Origin: Sulfitobacter mediterraneus
GTDB lineage: Bacteria; Pseudomonadota; Alphaproteobacteria; Rhodobacterales; Rhodobacteraceae
Length of the DNA: 45,701 bases
Reading direction: 5' to 3'
Assembly (NCBI RefSeq): GCF_003054325.1
Contig: NZ_QBKU01000017.1
Coordinates: 1 to 45,701, forward strand
Part shown: in pieces, positions 33,794 to 42,476 of the stretch
How the letters are laid out: each line of letters starts with the position of its first letter
Position numbering within the stretch: position 1 is the first letter of the stretch
Notes under the pieces: model-generated
The model's database searches: none
Told to the model about the DNA's origin: nothing
The model's input: the letters and a program-made list of their open reading frames with translations, nothing else
Program-made: the position numbers and the translations under genes

Positions 33794-34486
33794 ATGTTTG
33801 TTGCGCGCGTAAAACACCTCCTCGTCGTGGCGGTCCTTCTGGCTGCTTCCATCCCCGCGATCGCGGCCCAATCGGAAAACTCCTGGACCGGACAAGTCAG
33901 CGTGATTGATGGCGACACGCTGGGCATGGGAAAGCAGAGGTTTCGGCTGCACGGAATTGATGCGCCGGAAAGTGGACAATCCTGCAAACATCCCGAGCGG
34001 GGCACATGGCGCTGCGGTCAGCAAGCCGCACTGGCACTGGCCGACCAGATCGGGCGGGCGCATGTGACCTGTCGACAGACTGATAAGGATCGCTACGGGC
34101 GCATTATAGCTATCTGCGCATTGGGTTCCCAAGATCTGAACCAGTGGATGGTGCGCTCGGGCTGGGCCGTCGCATATCTCAAATATTCGCACGACTACGC
34201 CGCAGATGAGATCGCCGCGAAACAAGCCGGCATGGGCATTTGGAGCGGAGAGTTTGTGTCACCAAGTGCATGGCGCCGCGGAGAGCGGCTGGACGCCAGC
34301 ACCAATGCGGAAGCCTCAGGCGATTGCCGCATCAAGGGCAATATCAACTCAAAGGGCAAGCGCATCTATCACCTGCCCGGCATGCGTTGGTACGCCAATA
34401 CCCGCATCAATGAGGCCCAAGGGGAACGCTGGTTTTGCACCGAAGCCGAGGCGCGTCGTGCCGGCTGGACAAAGTCGAACTCATGA
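33794..34486 (+). CDS. Secreted thermonuclease-family (SNase-like) protein, 230 aa
   Basis: A signal peptide (HLLVVAVLLAASIPAIAAQ) leads to an SNase domain: VSVIDGDTLGM, FRLHGIDAPESGQSC, DKDRYGRIIAICAL and DLNQWMVRSGWAVAY. The first Arg, the Asp-Thr pair and the D-R-Y-G-R segment of staphylococcal-type nucleases are present, so it is likely an active calcium-dependent nuclease outside the cytoplasm. After residue 165 comes an extra region (DCRIKGNINSKGKRIYHLPG) of the kind often found behind SNase domains in plasmid-borne genes. Its substrate in the periplasm or outside could be incoming DNA. Confidence 0.85.
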   Translation: MFVARVKHLLVVAVLLAASIPAIAAQSENSWTGQVSVIDGDTLGMGKQRFRLHGIDAPESGQSCKHPERGTWRCGQQAALALADQIGRAHVTCRQTDKDRYGRIIAICALGSQDLNQWMVRSGWAVAYLKYSHDYAADEIAAKQAGMGIWSGEFVSPSAWRRGERLDASTNAEASGDCRIKGNINSKGKRIYHLPGMRWYANTRINEAQGERWFCTEAEARRAGWTKSNS

Positions 34487-34524
34487 AGCGCGAGCCTAAA
34501 AAACCCGACTACGGAGGATCCACC

Positions 34525-35028
34525 ATGAAGCTTTCCGTCCTTGCTTTGGCATTCATTGCAACATCGGCCATGGCCGAGGAGATAGCGGTATTGCCCGCGC
34601 CGCAACCGACCGTGGACGCCTATGTGATCAACGAGCTTAAATGCCAAAACGCGCCTGATGCGTTTGCGGCGGTGCTGGCATTGGCGGCAAATGGCGTCAT
34701 TCATCTCCCGTCCGAATTGCCACCTGCCCCGTTACATTGCTTTGAGGAACAGATGCCTTGGTCGATCGATGGTCTGCAGGTCCAACGGATTTGCGCTAGC
34801 TGGACGTCCGACAATGGTCGCAGCGATGGGCCCAAAATACTTTGGCCCGCAAATCTTTCACAAAACCGGACGCAGTTGAGTTTGGAGCTGTACCAGGCCC
34901 AAGCCCAAGTGGCCGCTTGGGCGCAGTCAAAAGGCATTGCTGCGGCACAGATCACAACGTCATCGGATGGAAGTTCACGACTGACATGTCATGCCCCTGC
35001 CCTCCGTTTAGGCCGTTCAAACGGCTGA
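34525..35028 (+). CDS. Secreted protein, paralogue of 31813-32316, 167 aa
   Basis: GGAGG stands before ATG 34525. The protein begins MKLSVLALAFIATSAMAEE, a signal peptide with cleavage after A-M-A. The mature part, TVDAYVINELKCQNAPDAFA, LHCFEEQMPW, VQRICASWTS and SRLTCHAPA, follows the same order of cysteines and aromatic residues as the protein at 31813-32316, so both come from one duplication. It lies 38 bases after the thermonuclease gene and probably shares its transcript. Function is unknown; partner or inhibitor of the nuclease is only a guess from position. Confidence 0.7.
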   Translation: MKLSVLALAFIATSAMAEEIAVLPAPQPTVDAYVINELKCQNAPDAFAAVLALAANGVIHLPSELPPAPLHCFEEQMPWSIDGLQVQRICASWTSDNGRSDGPKILWPANLSQNRTQLSLELYQAQAQVAAWAQSKGIAAAQITTSSDGSSRLTCHAPALRLGRSNG

Positions 35029-35068
35029 CATCACATTCACACAACAAACTCTCAAATAGGAGAATACT

Positions 35069-35233
35069 ATGGAAGTCATGATACTACTCTGGATCGTTTG
35101 CGCGGGCCTTAGCTACATGGTCGCACGCGACCGTGCTCCATCCAAGGCAGGCCTTGCAGCAGCGCTTGGGTTCTTACTTGGACCGCTCGGCGTTCTGATC
35201 TCGTTTTTCCTCAAAGATTCAGCGGAGCGTTAA
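35069..35233 (+). CDS. Small membrane protein, 54 aa
   Basis: AGGAG lies seven bases before ATG 35069. The chain begins MEVMILLWIVCAGLSYMVAR and continues with a second hydrophobic stretch, AGLAAALGFLLGPLGVLISF, ending KDSAER. Two short spans joined by a basic turn (RDRAPSK) are visible; the G-x-x-L-G-P-L-G pattern recalls small superinfection-immunity or PLPKO-type membrane proteins. It follows the secreted protein by 40 bases and is followed by a hairpin, so it is probably the last gene of that operon. Confidence 0.65.
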   Translation: MEVMILLWIVCAGLSYMVARDRAPSKAGLAAALGFLLGPLGVLISFFLKDSAER

Positions 35234-35251
35234 AGCTCTGGACAAACATGG

Positions 35252-35280
35252 CACCCGCGGCAATCCTGCGGGTGTCAATT
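35252..35280 (+). terminator. Hairpin between the small membrane gene and the WYL gene
   Basis: CACCCGC (35252-35258) pairs with GCGGGTG (35268-35274), followed by TCAATTTCT. A seven-pair GC stem with a weak T-run fits a terminator for the operon ending at 35233, just before the WYL regulator. Confidence 0.5.
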
Positions 35281-35297
35281 TCTGTCACGGTAATTAC

Positions 35298-36281
35298 ATG
35301 TCCTTTGCAAAAGCCCAAGATCTGTTGCGCCTCGCCTTGATGGCCTCCACACGCCACTTCGGCGTGAGCCTTGAGGATATTAGGGCAGAGTTTTCTGTGT
35401 CCCACAGAACCGCACAACGCATGACCGATGCGCTTGAGCTGACATTTGCAAATGTGACCAAACAGACCGGTTCAGATCGACGTTCCTATTGGAAGGTCGA
35501 CGATCCAACCATTGCCCAGCTTCAGCCCCATCAGGAAACCGCGGTTGAGGCCTTGGAGATCGCCAGTCGCCGCGCCAAGGAAGAAGGCCGGCTGCGCCAT
35601 GCACAGGCTCTGGAGGACACCAGAAATGGCTTGATGCTGCGCCTTTCCGCACGCGACGCAAAGCGCGCGGAGACAGACGCGGAAGCCGTCCTGGAAGCCT
35701 TGGGCCAAGTGACTCGCCCGGGGCCGCGTGTGCCGCTGAATCAAAAGATTGCTGACGCTGTAACGGAGGGGCTCAGAGGGCCGTTTCGTCTGGAAATCAT
35801 CTATAGCGGCCGCTCGGATCAAGCCCGAACCATCGAGCCTTACGGTCTGCTTCTGGGACCACGCAGCTATCTCATTGCCAAGCAACCAGATCGTGGTGCC
35901 GAGTTGCTGAATTTTAGAATGGATCGCATTCAATCGGCAAAATGCCTGGATGAATGGTTCATTCCCGAAAATGGGTTTTCTATCGAGAATTACGCCGCCC
36001 AGGCATTCGGCGCCTATCATGACCCTGATCAACTCAAAGAGGTGGTCTGGCGGTTCAAGCCGGAAGCTGCCGAGCGTGCCTCGGAGTTTCGGTTTCATCC
36101 AAAGCAGACGTTACAGTACCAGGCAGATGGCAGCCTGATTGTCCGCTTCACCGCCGCCGGATGGCTTGAGATGTCCTGGTTCCTGTACGAATGGGGCGAT
36201 GCCGTTGAAGTCATTGACCCACCGGAGTTGCGCGACTTCGTCCAAGGCTATCAACGCGCCGATTTCCCGTCCCTACCCTGA
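35298..36281 (+). CDS. WYL-domain transcriptional regulator, 327 aa
   Basis: The N-terminal 60 residues form a winged helix (VSLEDIRAEFSVSHRTAQRM). A linker of helices follows, then a WYL domain at about 165-250 (FRLEIIYSGRSDQARTIEPY, LGPRSYLIAKQPDRGAELLN and FRMDRIQSAK), then a WCX-like C-terminal part (LIVRFTAAGWLEMSWFLYEW). WYL regulators such as BrxR and CapW repress defence operons and bind nucleotide or nucleic-acid ligands in the WYL pocket. The HEPN gene begins 26 bases downstream and Zorya 824 bases downstream, so it may control either. Confidence 0.87.
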   Translation: MSFAKAQDLLRLALMASTRHFGVSLEDIRAEFSVSHRTAQRMTDALELTFANVTKQTGSDRRSYWKVDDPTIAQLQPHQETAVEALEIASRRAKEEGRLRHAQALEDTRNGLMLRLSARDAKRAETDAEAVLEALGQVTRPGPRVPLNQKIADAVTEGLRGPFRLEIIYSGRSDQARTIEPYGLLLGPRSYLIAKQPDRGAELLNFRMDRIQSAKCLDEWFIPENGFSIENYAAQAFGAYHDPDQLKEVVWRFKPEAAERASEFRFHPKQTLQYQADGSLIVRFTAAGWLEMSWFLYEWGDAVEVIDPPELRDFVQGYQRADFPSLP

Positions 36282-36307
36282 AGCAATCACCCAATTGGAG
36301 CTACAAT

Positions 36308-36970
36308 ATGCAAGGCTGTATTCCCCATGCAGATCTCAAAGCCAAACAGCGCTCCATCAGGGATAACTTCCCTTCTACGATGGGATTGAGAGTGCATCGT
36401 GCAATCAGTTGGATTGAACGCTCCGAGATGTGCGAAGATCCTGATGGCCAGTTTCTGTTTCTATGGATCGCTTTTAATGCGGCTTATGCGAAGGAAGCGG
36501 ATTTTCAAGAAATACCAACCGGCGAACGCACAACATTTAATGAGTTCTTCCAGAGGCTTGTAAGTCTGGACCAAGAGAACCGCATATACGACGCGATTTG
36601 GAGCGCTTTCAGCGGACCAATCCGAATGCTCATGCAAAACAAACATGTGTTCAACCCGTTCTGGCTCAATCAAAACGGCATTCCAAACAATGAAGACTGG
36701 GAAGATCGGTTCGTTTCATCAGCCCGCGTGTTCACTCAAGCCGTGCAAGCTCGTGACACTGTGCGATTGCTGGGCCTGGTATTCGACCGTCTCTATGTCC
36801 TAAGGAACCAACTGATCCATGGTGGCGCCACTTGGAACGGCGGCGTGAATCGCGATCAGGTCGGAGATGGTGCCGCCATCCTGGCTTTCCTCATGCCCGT
36901 CTTTGCCGACATCATGATGGACAATCCAGGCGAGGATTGGGGACAGCCGTTTTATCTGGTTGTGGAATAG
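36308..36970 (+). CDS. HEPN-domain protein (candidate RNase), 220 aa
   Basis: GGAG lies eight bases before ATG 36308. The all-helical protein carries R166-N-Q-L-I-H171, the R-x4-H motif of HEPN ribonucleases, in VLRNQLIHGGATWNGG. FLFLWIAFNAAYAKE near residue 50 is the first long helix of Apea-like HEPN proteins. HEPN RNases of this size are toxins or effectors that cut RNA and stop growth on infection. The partner is the WYL regulator just upstream, giving a compact two-gene unit. No antitoxin such as an MNT nucleotidyltransferase is present nearby. Confidence 0.75.
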   Translation: MQGCIPHADLKAKQRSIRDNFPSTMGLRVHRAISWIERSEMCEDPDGQFLFLWIAFNAAYAKEADFQEIPTGERTTFNEFFQRLVSLDQENRIYDAIWSAFSGPIRMLMQNKHVFNPFWLNQNGIPNNEDWEDRFVSSARVFTQAVQARDTVRLLGLVFDRLYVLRNQLIHGGATWNGGVNRDQVGDGAAILAFLMPVFADIMMDNPGEDWGQPFYLVVE

Positions 36971-37105
36971 ATGTGATAGGAATTTTAGCCTTATGGTTAG
37001 GAACACCAAAAAATCCATTCAGTTGATATTTAAATCACCACGCAACTGCGGATAGTAACAAATCGACTTAGGCAAAGCGGCGTATGAGCAGGAAGGAAGA
37101 CAGCA

Positions 37106-39148
37106 GTGGAGTTTTTTGCGGATATCGGAACGAGTATGTCCCGGTTCATTTTCTGGGGATCATCGTTCCTGACCAAAGAACAGGCGCCTGGTTTGGTTTC
37201 GATCGGGATCCTGATTTGGCTCCTGTTATCCGTTTTGGTTGTGGGGATCAGTGCTCACAGAAAACTGATGTCCCTCCGTTGGCTAGAAGGTCAAGTACGG
37301 GCTGCTAAAGACGAATTCGATTTCGCCACTCAAGTAAACAAGATCAGTCAGGAAGTGAAAAAGGTCCGGGCTCGGACAGGCTACACCCATATCACAGCTG
37401 CCTGGGACGAATTTCGTGAAACCATGATCGAGGATAAGAGCGCTGGTCAGCCGGTCCTGCGAAACAGCGTGCGCCCCTCAAGTTTCTTCAACCTTGAGGA
37501 TCTGCATTTCGGCCCGGGATTTTCCCGCTACATGCCGGGCCTTTTCGTGACTGTCGGTCTCTTCCTCACTTTTCTCGGTCTCATCTCGGCACTTCAACAA
37601 ATCACTGGGCTAAGCGACGCCTCTCCCGAAGAAATGCGCGCATCCCTCGACGGCCTTCTCGGCGCAGCCTCCGCCAAGTTCATCATGTCCCTGACCGGAC
37701 TGCTGGCCTCGATCATTTTCACGATCGTCCTGCGTTCGCTCACGGGGCGGGTGGAGCGACGAATTCACACGCTATGCGCAGAGTTGGAAAGCCGACTAAG
37801 CTTCATTAGCCTCGAAGGGGTCGCGATGGAGCAACTCGAGATCGCGCGCGGCCAGAAGGACAGCTTCCTAGAGATCGGTACCACACTGGTGGCCGAGCTC
37901 GGCAGTTCACTTAAGAAAGAGATCCCAGAATCCATTTCAAGCTCGATCAGCACGGCCATGGCCCCGCTGCTGGACAAGGTCGGTAAGGCCGGCGCCGACG
38001 GGGTCGGACAGATGGTGACCGATCTCTCATCCCGGTTTTCGGACGATGTGGGGCGGGCGCTTTCCGACGCCAGCGCGCAGCTTTCCGCCGCGGGGGACAA
38101 GATTGCGAGCCTATCCGACCGGATGGACCGGAGCTCCGGACAGATGGGAGAGGAGATGGAGACCTCCGTGGCTAAGCTCGCCAGAGCGGCAGAAGACCTG
38201 TCAGCCGGACTTGCGTCAGCTGCTCAAACGACGGACGGAACTCTGAATGCCGGCGCAGAGAAGCTCCTCGGGATCATGAACGAGACGCTGGAAGGAATCC
38301 GGCGAAACACCGCCGAGGGGGCGGACGCGCTTAAAGAGGCGGCTGCGGATATGCGCGCCGCCGCCGGAACGTTCCGCGAGGAACTCGACGCCGCCGCCGC
38401 CAGCGGATCCGAGGCGGTCCGTTCCCGAATGGAAACGGCTGGCGTGGAGGTCGAAGGGGCGATCTCCGAGGCGGGTCGCGGCATGGTGGATTTAGTCACG
38501 CGCAGCGGGCATGATCTCCTGTCCGCCTCGGGCGAATTCCGAGAGAGTATCCAGGCCGATCTTCTGGAGCCGATCACCCTGGTGGTGGGGCAACTCGACG
38601 AGATGGCGGACCGGCTGAAAGATGGGTCTGTTCAGATCGCAACCGCGGCTGGTCACATCAAGTCCGGCGGAGACGCGACCCGATCTGCGGCCGAAACTCT
38701 CACAACCGCCTCGCGGGACCTGCAAGTGGCGGCCGGGCCGGTCAGAAGCAGTGTGGAGCGGATCGAAACCGCAACCACTGGGCTTGCGAAGAGTACGGCG
38801 AACGCGGCAGAGACCGTTACCAGGTCTTCTAGGGAGACCGCAGAGAACGCGGCGCGAGTTCTGGACGCTGCAAAAGCCGCGCTGAGTGCGGAGCAGAAAC
38901 TGATCGAAACGTCCCTCACGAAGTTGGGGGAGGGGCTAGACCATATGGAGCGACAGCGTGAACAGATCGACGACATGGATGACAAACTCGGCGCGGCGTT
39001 TAATCAGTTTGCCTCTCATGTCAGGACGTCGCTCGACACGTTTGCCGAGCATGTCCGCAAGATGAACGGCGAGCTGGCGCCCGCGCTGGATACAATGCGT
39101 GAGATCGTTGATCAGGCGGAGAAGTTTCGTCCTGAGCAGAGGCGCTGA
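37106..39148 (+). CDS. zorA: ZorA, MotA/ExbB-like motor stator subunit of Zorya, 680 aa
   Basis: A GTG start at 37106 is preceded by AGGAAGGA. Membrane spans lie at about 30-50 (SIGILIWLLLSVLVVGI), 142-165 (YMPGLFVTVGLFLTFLGLIS) and 192-215 (FIMSLTGLLASIIFTIVL), the last two being the MotA/TolQ/ExbB core. From 215 to the end stretches a long Ala-, Ser- and Glu-rich helical tail, the intracellular rod known from Zorya ZorA. ZorA5ZorB2 is a proton-driven motor in the inner membrane that senses phage entry and activates ZorC and ZorD. It is the first gene of a four-gene operon, two bases before zorB. Confidence 0.92.
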   Translation: MEFFADIGTSMSRFIFWGSSFLTKEQAPGLVSIGILIWLLLSVLVVGISAHRKLMSLRWLEGQVRAAKDEFDFATQVNKISQEVKKVRARTGYTHITAAWDEFRETMIEDKSAGQPVLRNSVRPSSFFNLEDLHFGPGFSRYMPGLFVTVGLFLTFLGLISALQQITGLSDASPEEMRASLDGLLGAASAKFIMSLTGLLASIIFTIVLRSLTGRVERRIHTLCAELESRLSFISLEGVAMEQLEIARGQKDSFLEIGTTLVAELGSSLKKEIPESISSSISTAMAPLLDKVGKAGADGVGQMVTDLSSRFSDDVGRALSDASAQLSAAGDKIASLSDRMDRSSGQMGEEMETSVAKLARAAEDLSAGLASAAQTTDGTLNAGAEKLLGIMNETLEGIRRNTAEGADALKEAAADMRAAAGTFREELDAAAASGSEAVRSRMETAGVEVEGAISEAGRGMVDLVTRSGHDLLSASGEFRESIQADLLEPITLVVGQLDEMADRLKDGSVQIATAAGHIKSGGDATRSAAETLTTASRDLQVAAGPVRSSVERIETATTGLAKSTANAAETVTRSSRETAENAARVLDAAKAALSAEQKLIETSLTKLGEGLDHMERQREQIDDMDDKLGAAFNQFASHVRTSLDTFAEHVRKMNGELAPALDTMREIVDQAEKFRPEQRR

Positions 39149-39150
39149 GC

Positions 39151-40254
39151 ATGCGCCGGCTGGAGCGAAACCGGACGCGCGCTGAGGAGGAGGAGTCCGT
39201 CTTTGTCACGATGACGGACATGACGATCAGCTTCCTTCTGATCATCATGATCCTGCTCGCCTTCTTCGCGACCCAGCTCAACGATGACGAGTCGGTCCCC
39301 TTGACCGCATATGAGAGGGTCCGTCAGGAGCGCGACGAACTGCGTGTCGAGAACCAGGACCTGCGCGCCTCTGTTAAGGCCCTCGAGGCCGAACTTGCCC
39401 GCGTCACGTCCGAGTTGGAGACGGTTACCGCCGAGCGAGACCGGCTGCTCAGCGAACTCGACCAGCTGCGAGACGAAAATGAGGCGCTCCGGGCCCGGGT
39501 TGCTGAACTGGAGGAGGAGAACGAGCACCTGCGTTCCCGGATCGACCAGCTTGTCGAAGAGATCGAGCGTTTGCGGGAGGAGATCAAGCGTTTGCGGGAT
39601 AAGATCGAACGGCTCCAGGTGGTCAACCCGCTCGAGGCCTACCTCTCCCAGGCCATTGACCAGCGAAGGGAGATCCTCGTTGAACTTCGCGACCGGCTCC
39701 TGATCGAGTTTCCGGAGCTTCAGGTCGTGATCAGCCCGGAACAGGACGCGCTCCGGTTCCAGGGGGAAGGCCTTTTCCGCAGCGGATCTCCCCAGCTCGA
39801 GCCGCGTCAACGCGCGATCGTGGAGACCATGGGTCGTCTTCTGGATGAGATCCTCGTCTGCTTTACCCTCGGGGAGAGGGCGGAGCGAGGGCCGGATTGT
39901 GAGAGCGGAAACGCCCTGATCGAGGCGGTCCAGATCGAGGGACACACGGACAGTGATCGAGGACGTATCGACAACGTTACACTGTCAACACGAAGAGCTA
40001 ACGAGACATTTTTCGCAATACGAGAAGAAGTAGCAGGCATTTTGGCTCATAGAAACCTTCGCGACCAGCCGGTCATGTCCGTCTCAGGCTACGGGGAGAT
40101 GCGACCGATTGAAACCAACGAGACGACCGAGGGGAAGGCCGCGAACCGGCGGATCGATCTTCGGATCATCATGTACGCGCCAAGTACCGTCGAGGAGGTG
40201 GAAGAAGTCGGACGCAGACTTGACGCGCTGCGCGCCGCAGGGGGATCGGAATGA
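39151..40254 (+). CDS. zorB: ZorB, MotB-like stator with an extended coiled coil, 367 aa
   Basis: One membrane span (TMTDMTISFLLIIMILLAFF, 20-39) carries Asp23, the proton-binding residue of MotB-like stators. An OmpA-like peptidoglycan-binding domain lies at about 195-342 (IEGHTDSDRG, LSTRRANETF, VSGYGEMRPI and NRRIDLRI). Between them, about 52-158, is a long heptad coiled coil made of Leu, Glu and Arg. As I recall, ZorB of E. coli is about 246 residues, so this linker is an unusual addition that would set the motor further from the cell wall or bundle the two ZorB chains. It overlaps zorC by four bases. Confidence 0.9.
   Translation: MRRLERNRTRAEEEESVFVTMTDMTISFLLIIMILLAFFATQLNDDESVPLTAYERVRQERDELRVENQDLRASVKALEAELARVTSELETVTAERDRLLSELDQLRDENEALRARVAELEEENEHLRSRIDQLVEEIERLREEIKRLRDKIERLQVVNPLEAYLSQAIDQRREILVELRDRLLIEFPELQVVISPEQDALRFQGEGLFRSGSPQLEPRQRAIVETMGRLLDEILVCFTLGERAERGPDCESGNALIEAVQIEGHTDSDRGRIDNVTLSTRRANETFFAIREEVAGILAHRNLRDQPVMSVSGYGEMRPIETNETTEGKAANRRIDLRIIMYAPSTVEEVEEVGRRLDALRAAGGSE
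39559..39621 (+). repeat. 21-base tandem repeats in the zorB coiled coil
   Basis: Three 21-base units (39559-39579, 39580-39600, 39601-39621) each code for one heptad of the type EIERLRE. The first two differ at two bases; the third is more diverged. In-frame gain or loss of units could change the length of the coiled coil. Confidence 0.75.
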
Positions 40255-42476
40255 GCCTCATGGATGCGCTTGAAAAGGCAGGGCAGCTCTCAGCCCTGTC
40301 CGTTCCGGAGCTTCGATACCTGCAAGCGGCCGCTGACCGGGTGCGGGAACGCTGGCCCGACGTTCAGGTGGCCAGAACAGAGAAGGAGCGCGAGGCGCTG
40401 GCGCAAAAGCTCCGGGATCGTGTTGAACGTAGCGATTGGGAGGAAACCCGCCTCTCCTTCGTGGTAGCCGCGGCTTCGGCCGTTTTCGACGCGGAACGGC
40501 GGGAGCGCCCTGACCTAGCCCGGACGCGAGACTTCCTCTACGCCGAGATTGACTTATCAACATCCGAGACCTTCCTGTCCGGGCTGCTGCGCGCTTATCT
40601 CGACAGCTACGTCCCCAAGGGTACGCACACGACCGCACTCGCGACCGCACTCGGCACGGCGGCTCGGCGGATGAGCACAACCGGACGTCTCCTTCTGGAG
40701 GCTATCCCGGAACTCATGGATCCCGTGTCAGGTCCGGAACGGCTCGCGGCCCGGATGTCGAAGATGTCTGCCCCCTACACAGAACTCCTCGGTCTCGGGG
40801 TTCGCAACCCACATGGCGGCGGGTTCATGGATTTCGCCCACCGGTCCCTAACCTCTATTGTCCAGCCACATCTGTCCGAGCGGGACCTGATTGACTGGTA
40901 TATCAGATGGCTACGCCCACCGGGCAAGGACGTGGGCCGCAACACAGGAGCTGAGCTGGCGATCGAAGCCCTTATCTATCCATGGCTAGAAAAAACTCCG
41001 GAGGACAAACTCAGATCCTACCTCGTGGAAACCCTGATCGAGCTCTACGGGGATCCGCGGATCAAATCTGGTGGGGTATGGGGCGGCATTGACGAGCGCT
41101 ACATGGCGATCGTGCACCGCTGGCTGACACGGGAAGATATGCGCTTTTTCACCGGGGTCGTTGACGCTACCCAGAAAGACGCAATGTGGCCGCCGCGCCG
41201 GGATTTTTGGCTTAAGCTTTACGATGAGGGAAAGATAGATGCGGCTTGGGCGGCTTTGTCCTCGCAGGCATTCGAGTATGCACGCCAACACCTCATGCGT
41301 CAGGATGCGAAGAACGCCCACACCCGGGTCGGGTATCAGCAGGCGCGCCAGAACACATCCCTCCTAATCATGAAGATCGGGAACAAGATTATGGTGGACG
41401 GGTGTCACAGCTACCGGACGCACGTGTTCGACATCGCCGACCCCATGGCACCGAAGCTGTTCGAGGAGGGGTATAATTGTGATCAGATCATGCGCGCGTC
41501 GGACCGGAGGGCTTCGGGCGCCTCCAAATCACACAGCAGCATTCCATCTTGGAGCCGCTGGGTCAGGGACATGATCAACGCTGATGTGCCATGGTCGCAA
41601 CAAACGCGGCCCTACACAAAAGTGTTCAGGCCGCGTACACCGACACGTAGAACCACGCCATCACGGCACACCTCAACGCCGCGCCACACTGATCTTCAGC
41701 CTTCTCGGCGCGAAATTGGCGCTTCAACATCCGGTCAAGACATTTTCAGTTCAACAGGTGCCACGCGACCATCTTCCGCTACGGGACTCTCCAACCCCAC
41801 CAGTCGACCCGCCGCACCTCCCGCAAGAGTTGCAGCCGCACAGCGCGTTCAGCCTGAGACCTCGCAGCCGGTACAAACCGATTCCGGCGATGCGGCCTCC
41901 TTGAAACAGGTCCGGTTCCCCAGTCTCACGGACCGGATGATAGCTTACGGTCCTGCGGCGGCCGCAGCGGTTCTCGCGTATCTGGAGGCACCCGAGAAAG
42001 GTAGAACCCGACCAGCCCTGTCGCCGAAATCCAGAGAAGGGTTGGCATGGGTTCGGGCCGTAAAGGGCGAACCTCCGCTTCGTTTGAGAAACGCGCTGGA
42101 GCATCTGCTTCTCAACCTGAAAACGAGCGGTGTGGATCTGGATGACCTGTTCGTATCATTCGCTGCGCCGCCTCCGATATCGAGTCAGCCCACCCGGTCC
42201 AAGACCGTTCCGAAAAAAGAAGTCGCGGAATCTGGAGGCCAGAAGTTCCCGCAGCTCCCGGATAACGCCAAGGGGCGCCTTGATCTCCTTCGCGCGCATG
42301 CGGACGCGCTTGAAGATCTCGGGATGTGGAAGCGCACATTCGATCAGCGCAAGCCTCTCGCGGTCGCGGTGCGGAAGCTGAGAGAGGGAAGTCCGGACCT
42401 TCGTCCGAAAGAGGTCGCGGAGCTTCAAATGCTCTATGAGGAGCTGCGCCGGGGCGGAAAGGGCGGACAAAAATGA
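40251..42476 (+). CDS. zorC: ZorC, EH-signature protein of type I Zorya, 741 aa
   Basis: The first 435 residues match the ZorC plan: a helical domain, then the EH-signature region with MWPPRRDFWLKLYDEGKIDA, NTSLLIMKIGNKIMVDGCHS and FDIADPMAPKLFEEGYNCDQ. A Pro/Ser/Thr-rich linker (about 440-550) joins it to a C-terminal helical domain of about 190 residues. As I recall, ZorC of E. coli is about 560 residues, so the linker and tail are extra. ZorC is needed with ZorD for defence and binds DNA. It overlaps zorB by four bases and zorD by four (ATGA). Confidence 0.88.
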   Translation: MSLMDALEKAGQLSALSVPELRYLQAAADRVRERWPDVQVARTEKEREALAQKLRDRVERSDWEETRLSFVVAAASAVFDAERRERPDLARTRDFLYAEIDLSTSETFLSGLLRAYLDSYVPKGTHTTALATALGTAARRMSTTGRLLLEAIPELMDPVSGPERLAARMSKMSAPYTELLGLGVRNPHGGGFMDFAHRSLTSIVQPHLSERDLIDWYIRWLRPPGKDVGRNTGAELAIEALIYPWLEKTPEDKLRSYLVETLIELYGDPRIKSGGVWGGIDERYMAIVHRWLTREDMRFFTGVVDATQKDAMWPPRRDFWLKLYDEGKIDAAWAALSSQAFEYARQHLMRQDAKNAHTRVGYQQARQNTSLLIMKIGNKIMVDGCHSYRTHVFDIADPMAPKLFEEGYNCDQIMRASDRRASGASKSHSSIPSWSRWVRDMINADVPWSQQTRPYTKVFRPRTPTRRTTPSRHTSTPRHTDLQPSRREIGASTSGQDIFSSTGATRPSSATGLSNPTSRPAAPPARVAAAQRVQPETSQPVQTDSGDAASLKQVRFPSLTDRMIAYGPAAAAAVLAYLEAPEKGRTRPALSPKSREGLAWVRAVKGEPPLRLRNALEHLLLNLKTSGVDLDDLFVSFAAPPPISSQPTRSKTVPKKEVAESGGQKFPQLPDNAKGRLDLLRAHADALEDLGMWKRTFDQRKPLAVAVRKLREGSPDLRPKEVAELQMLYEELRRGGKGGQK

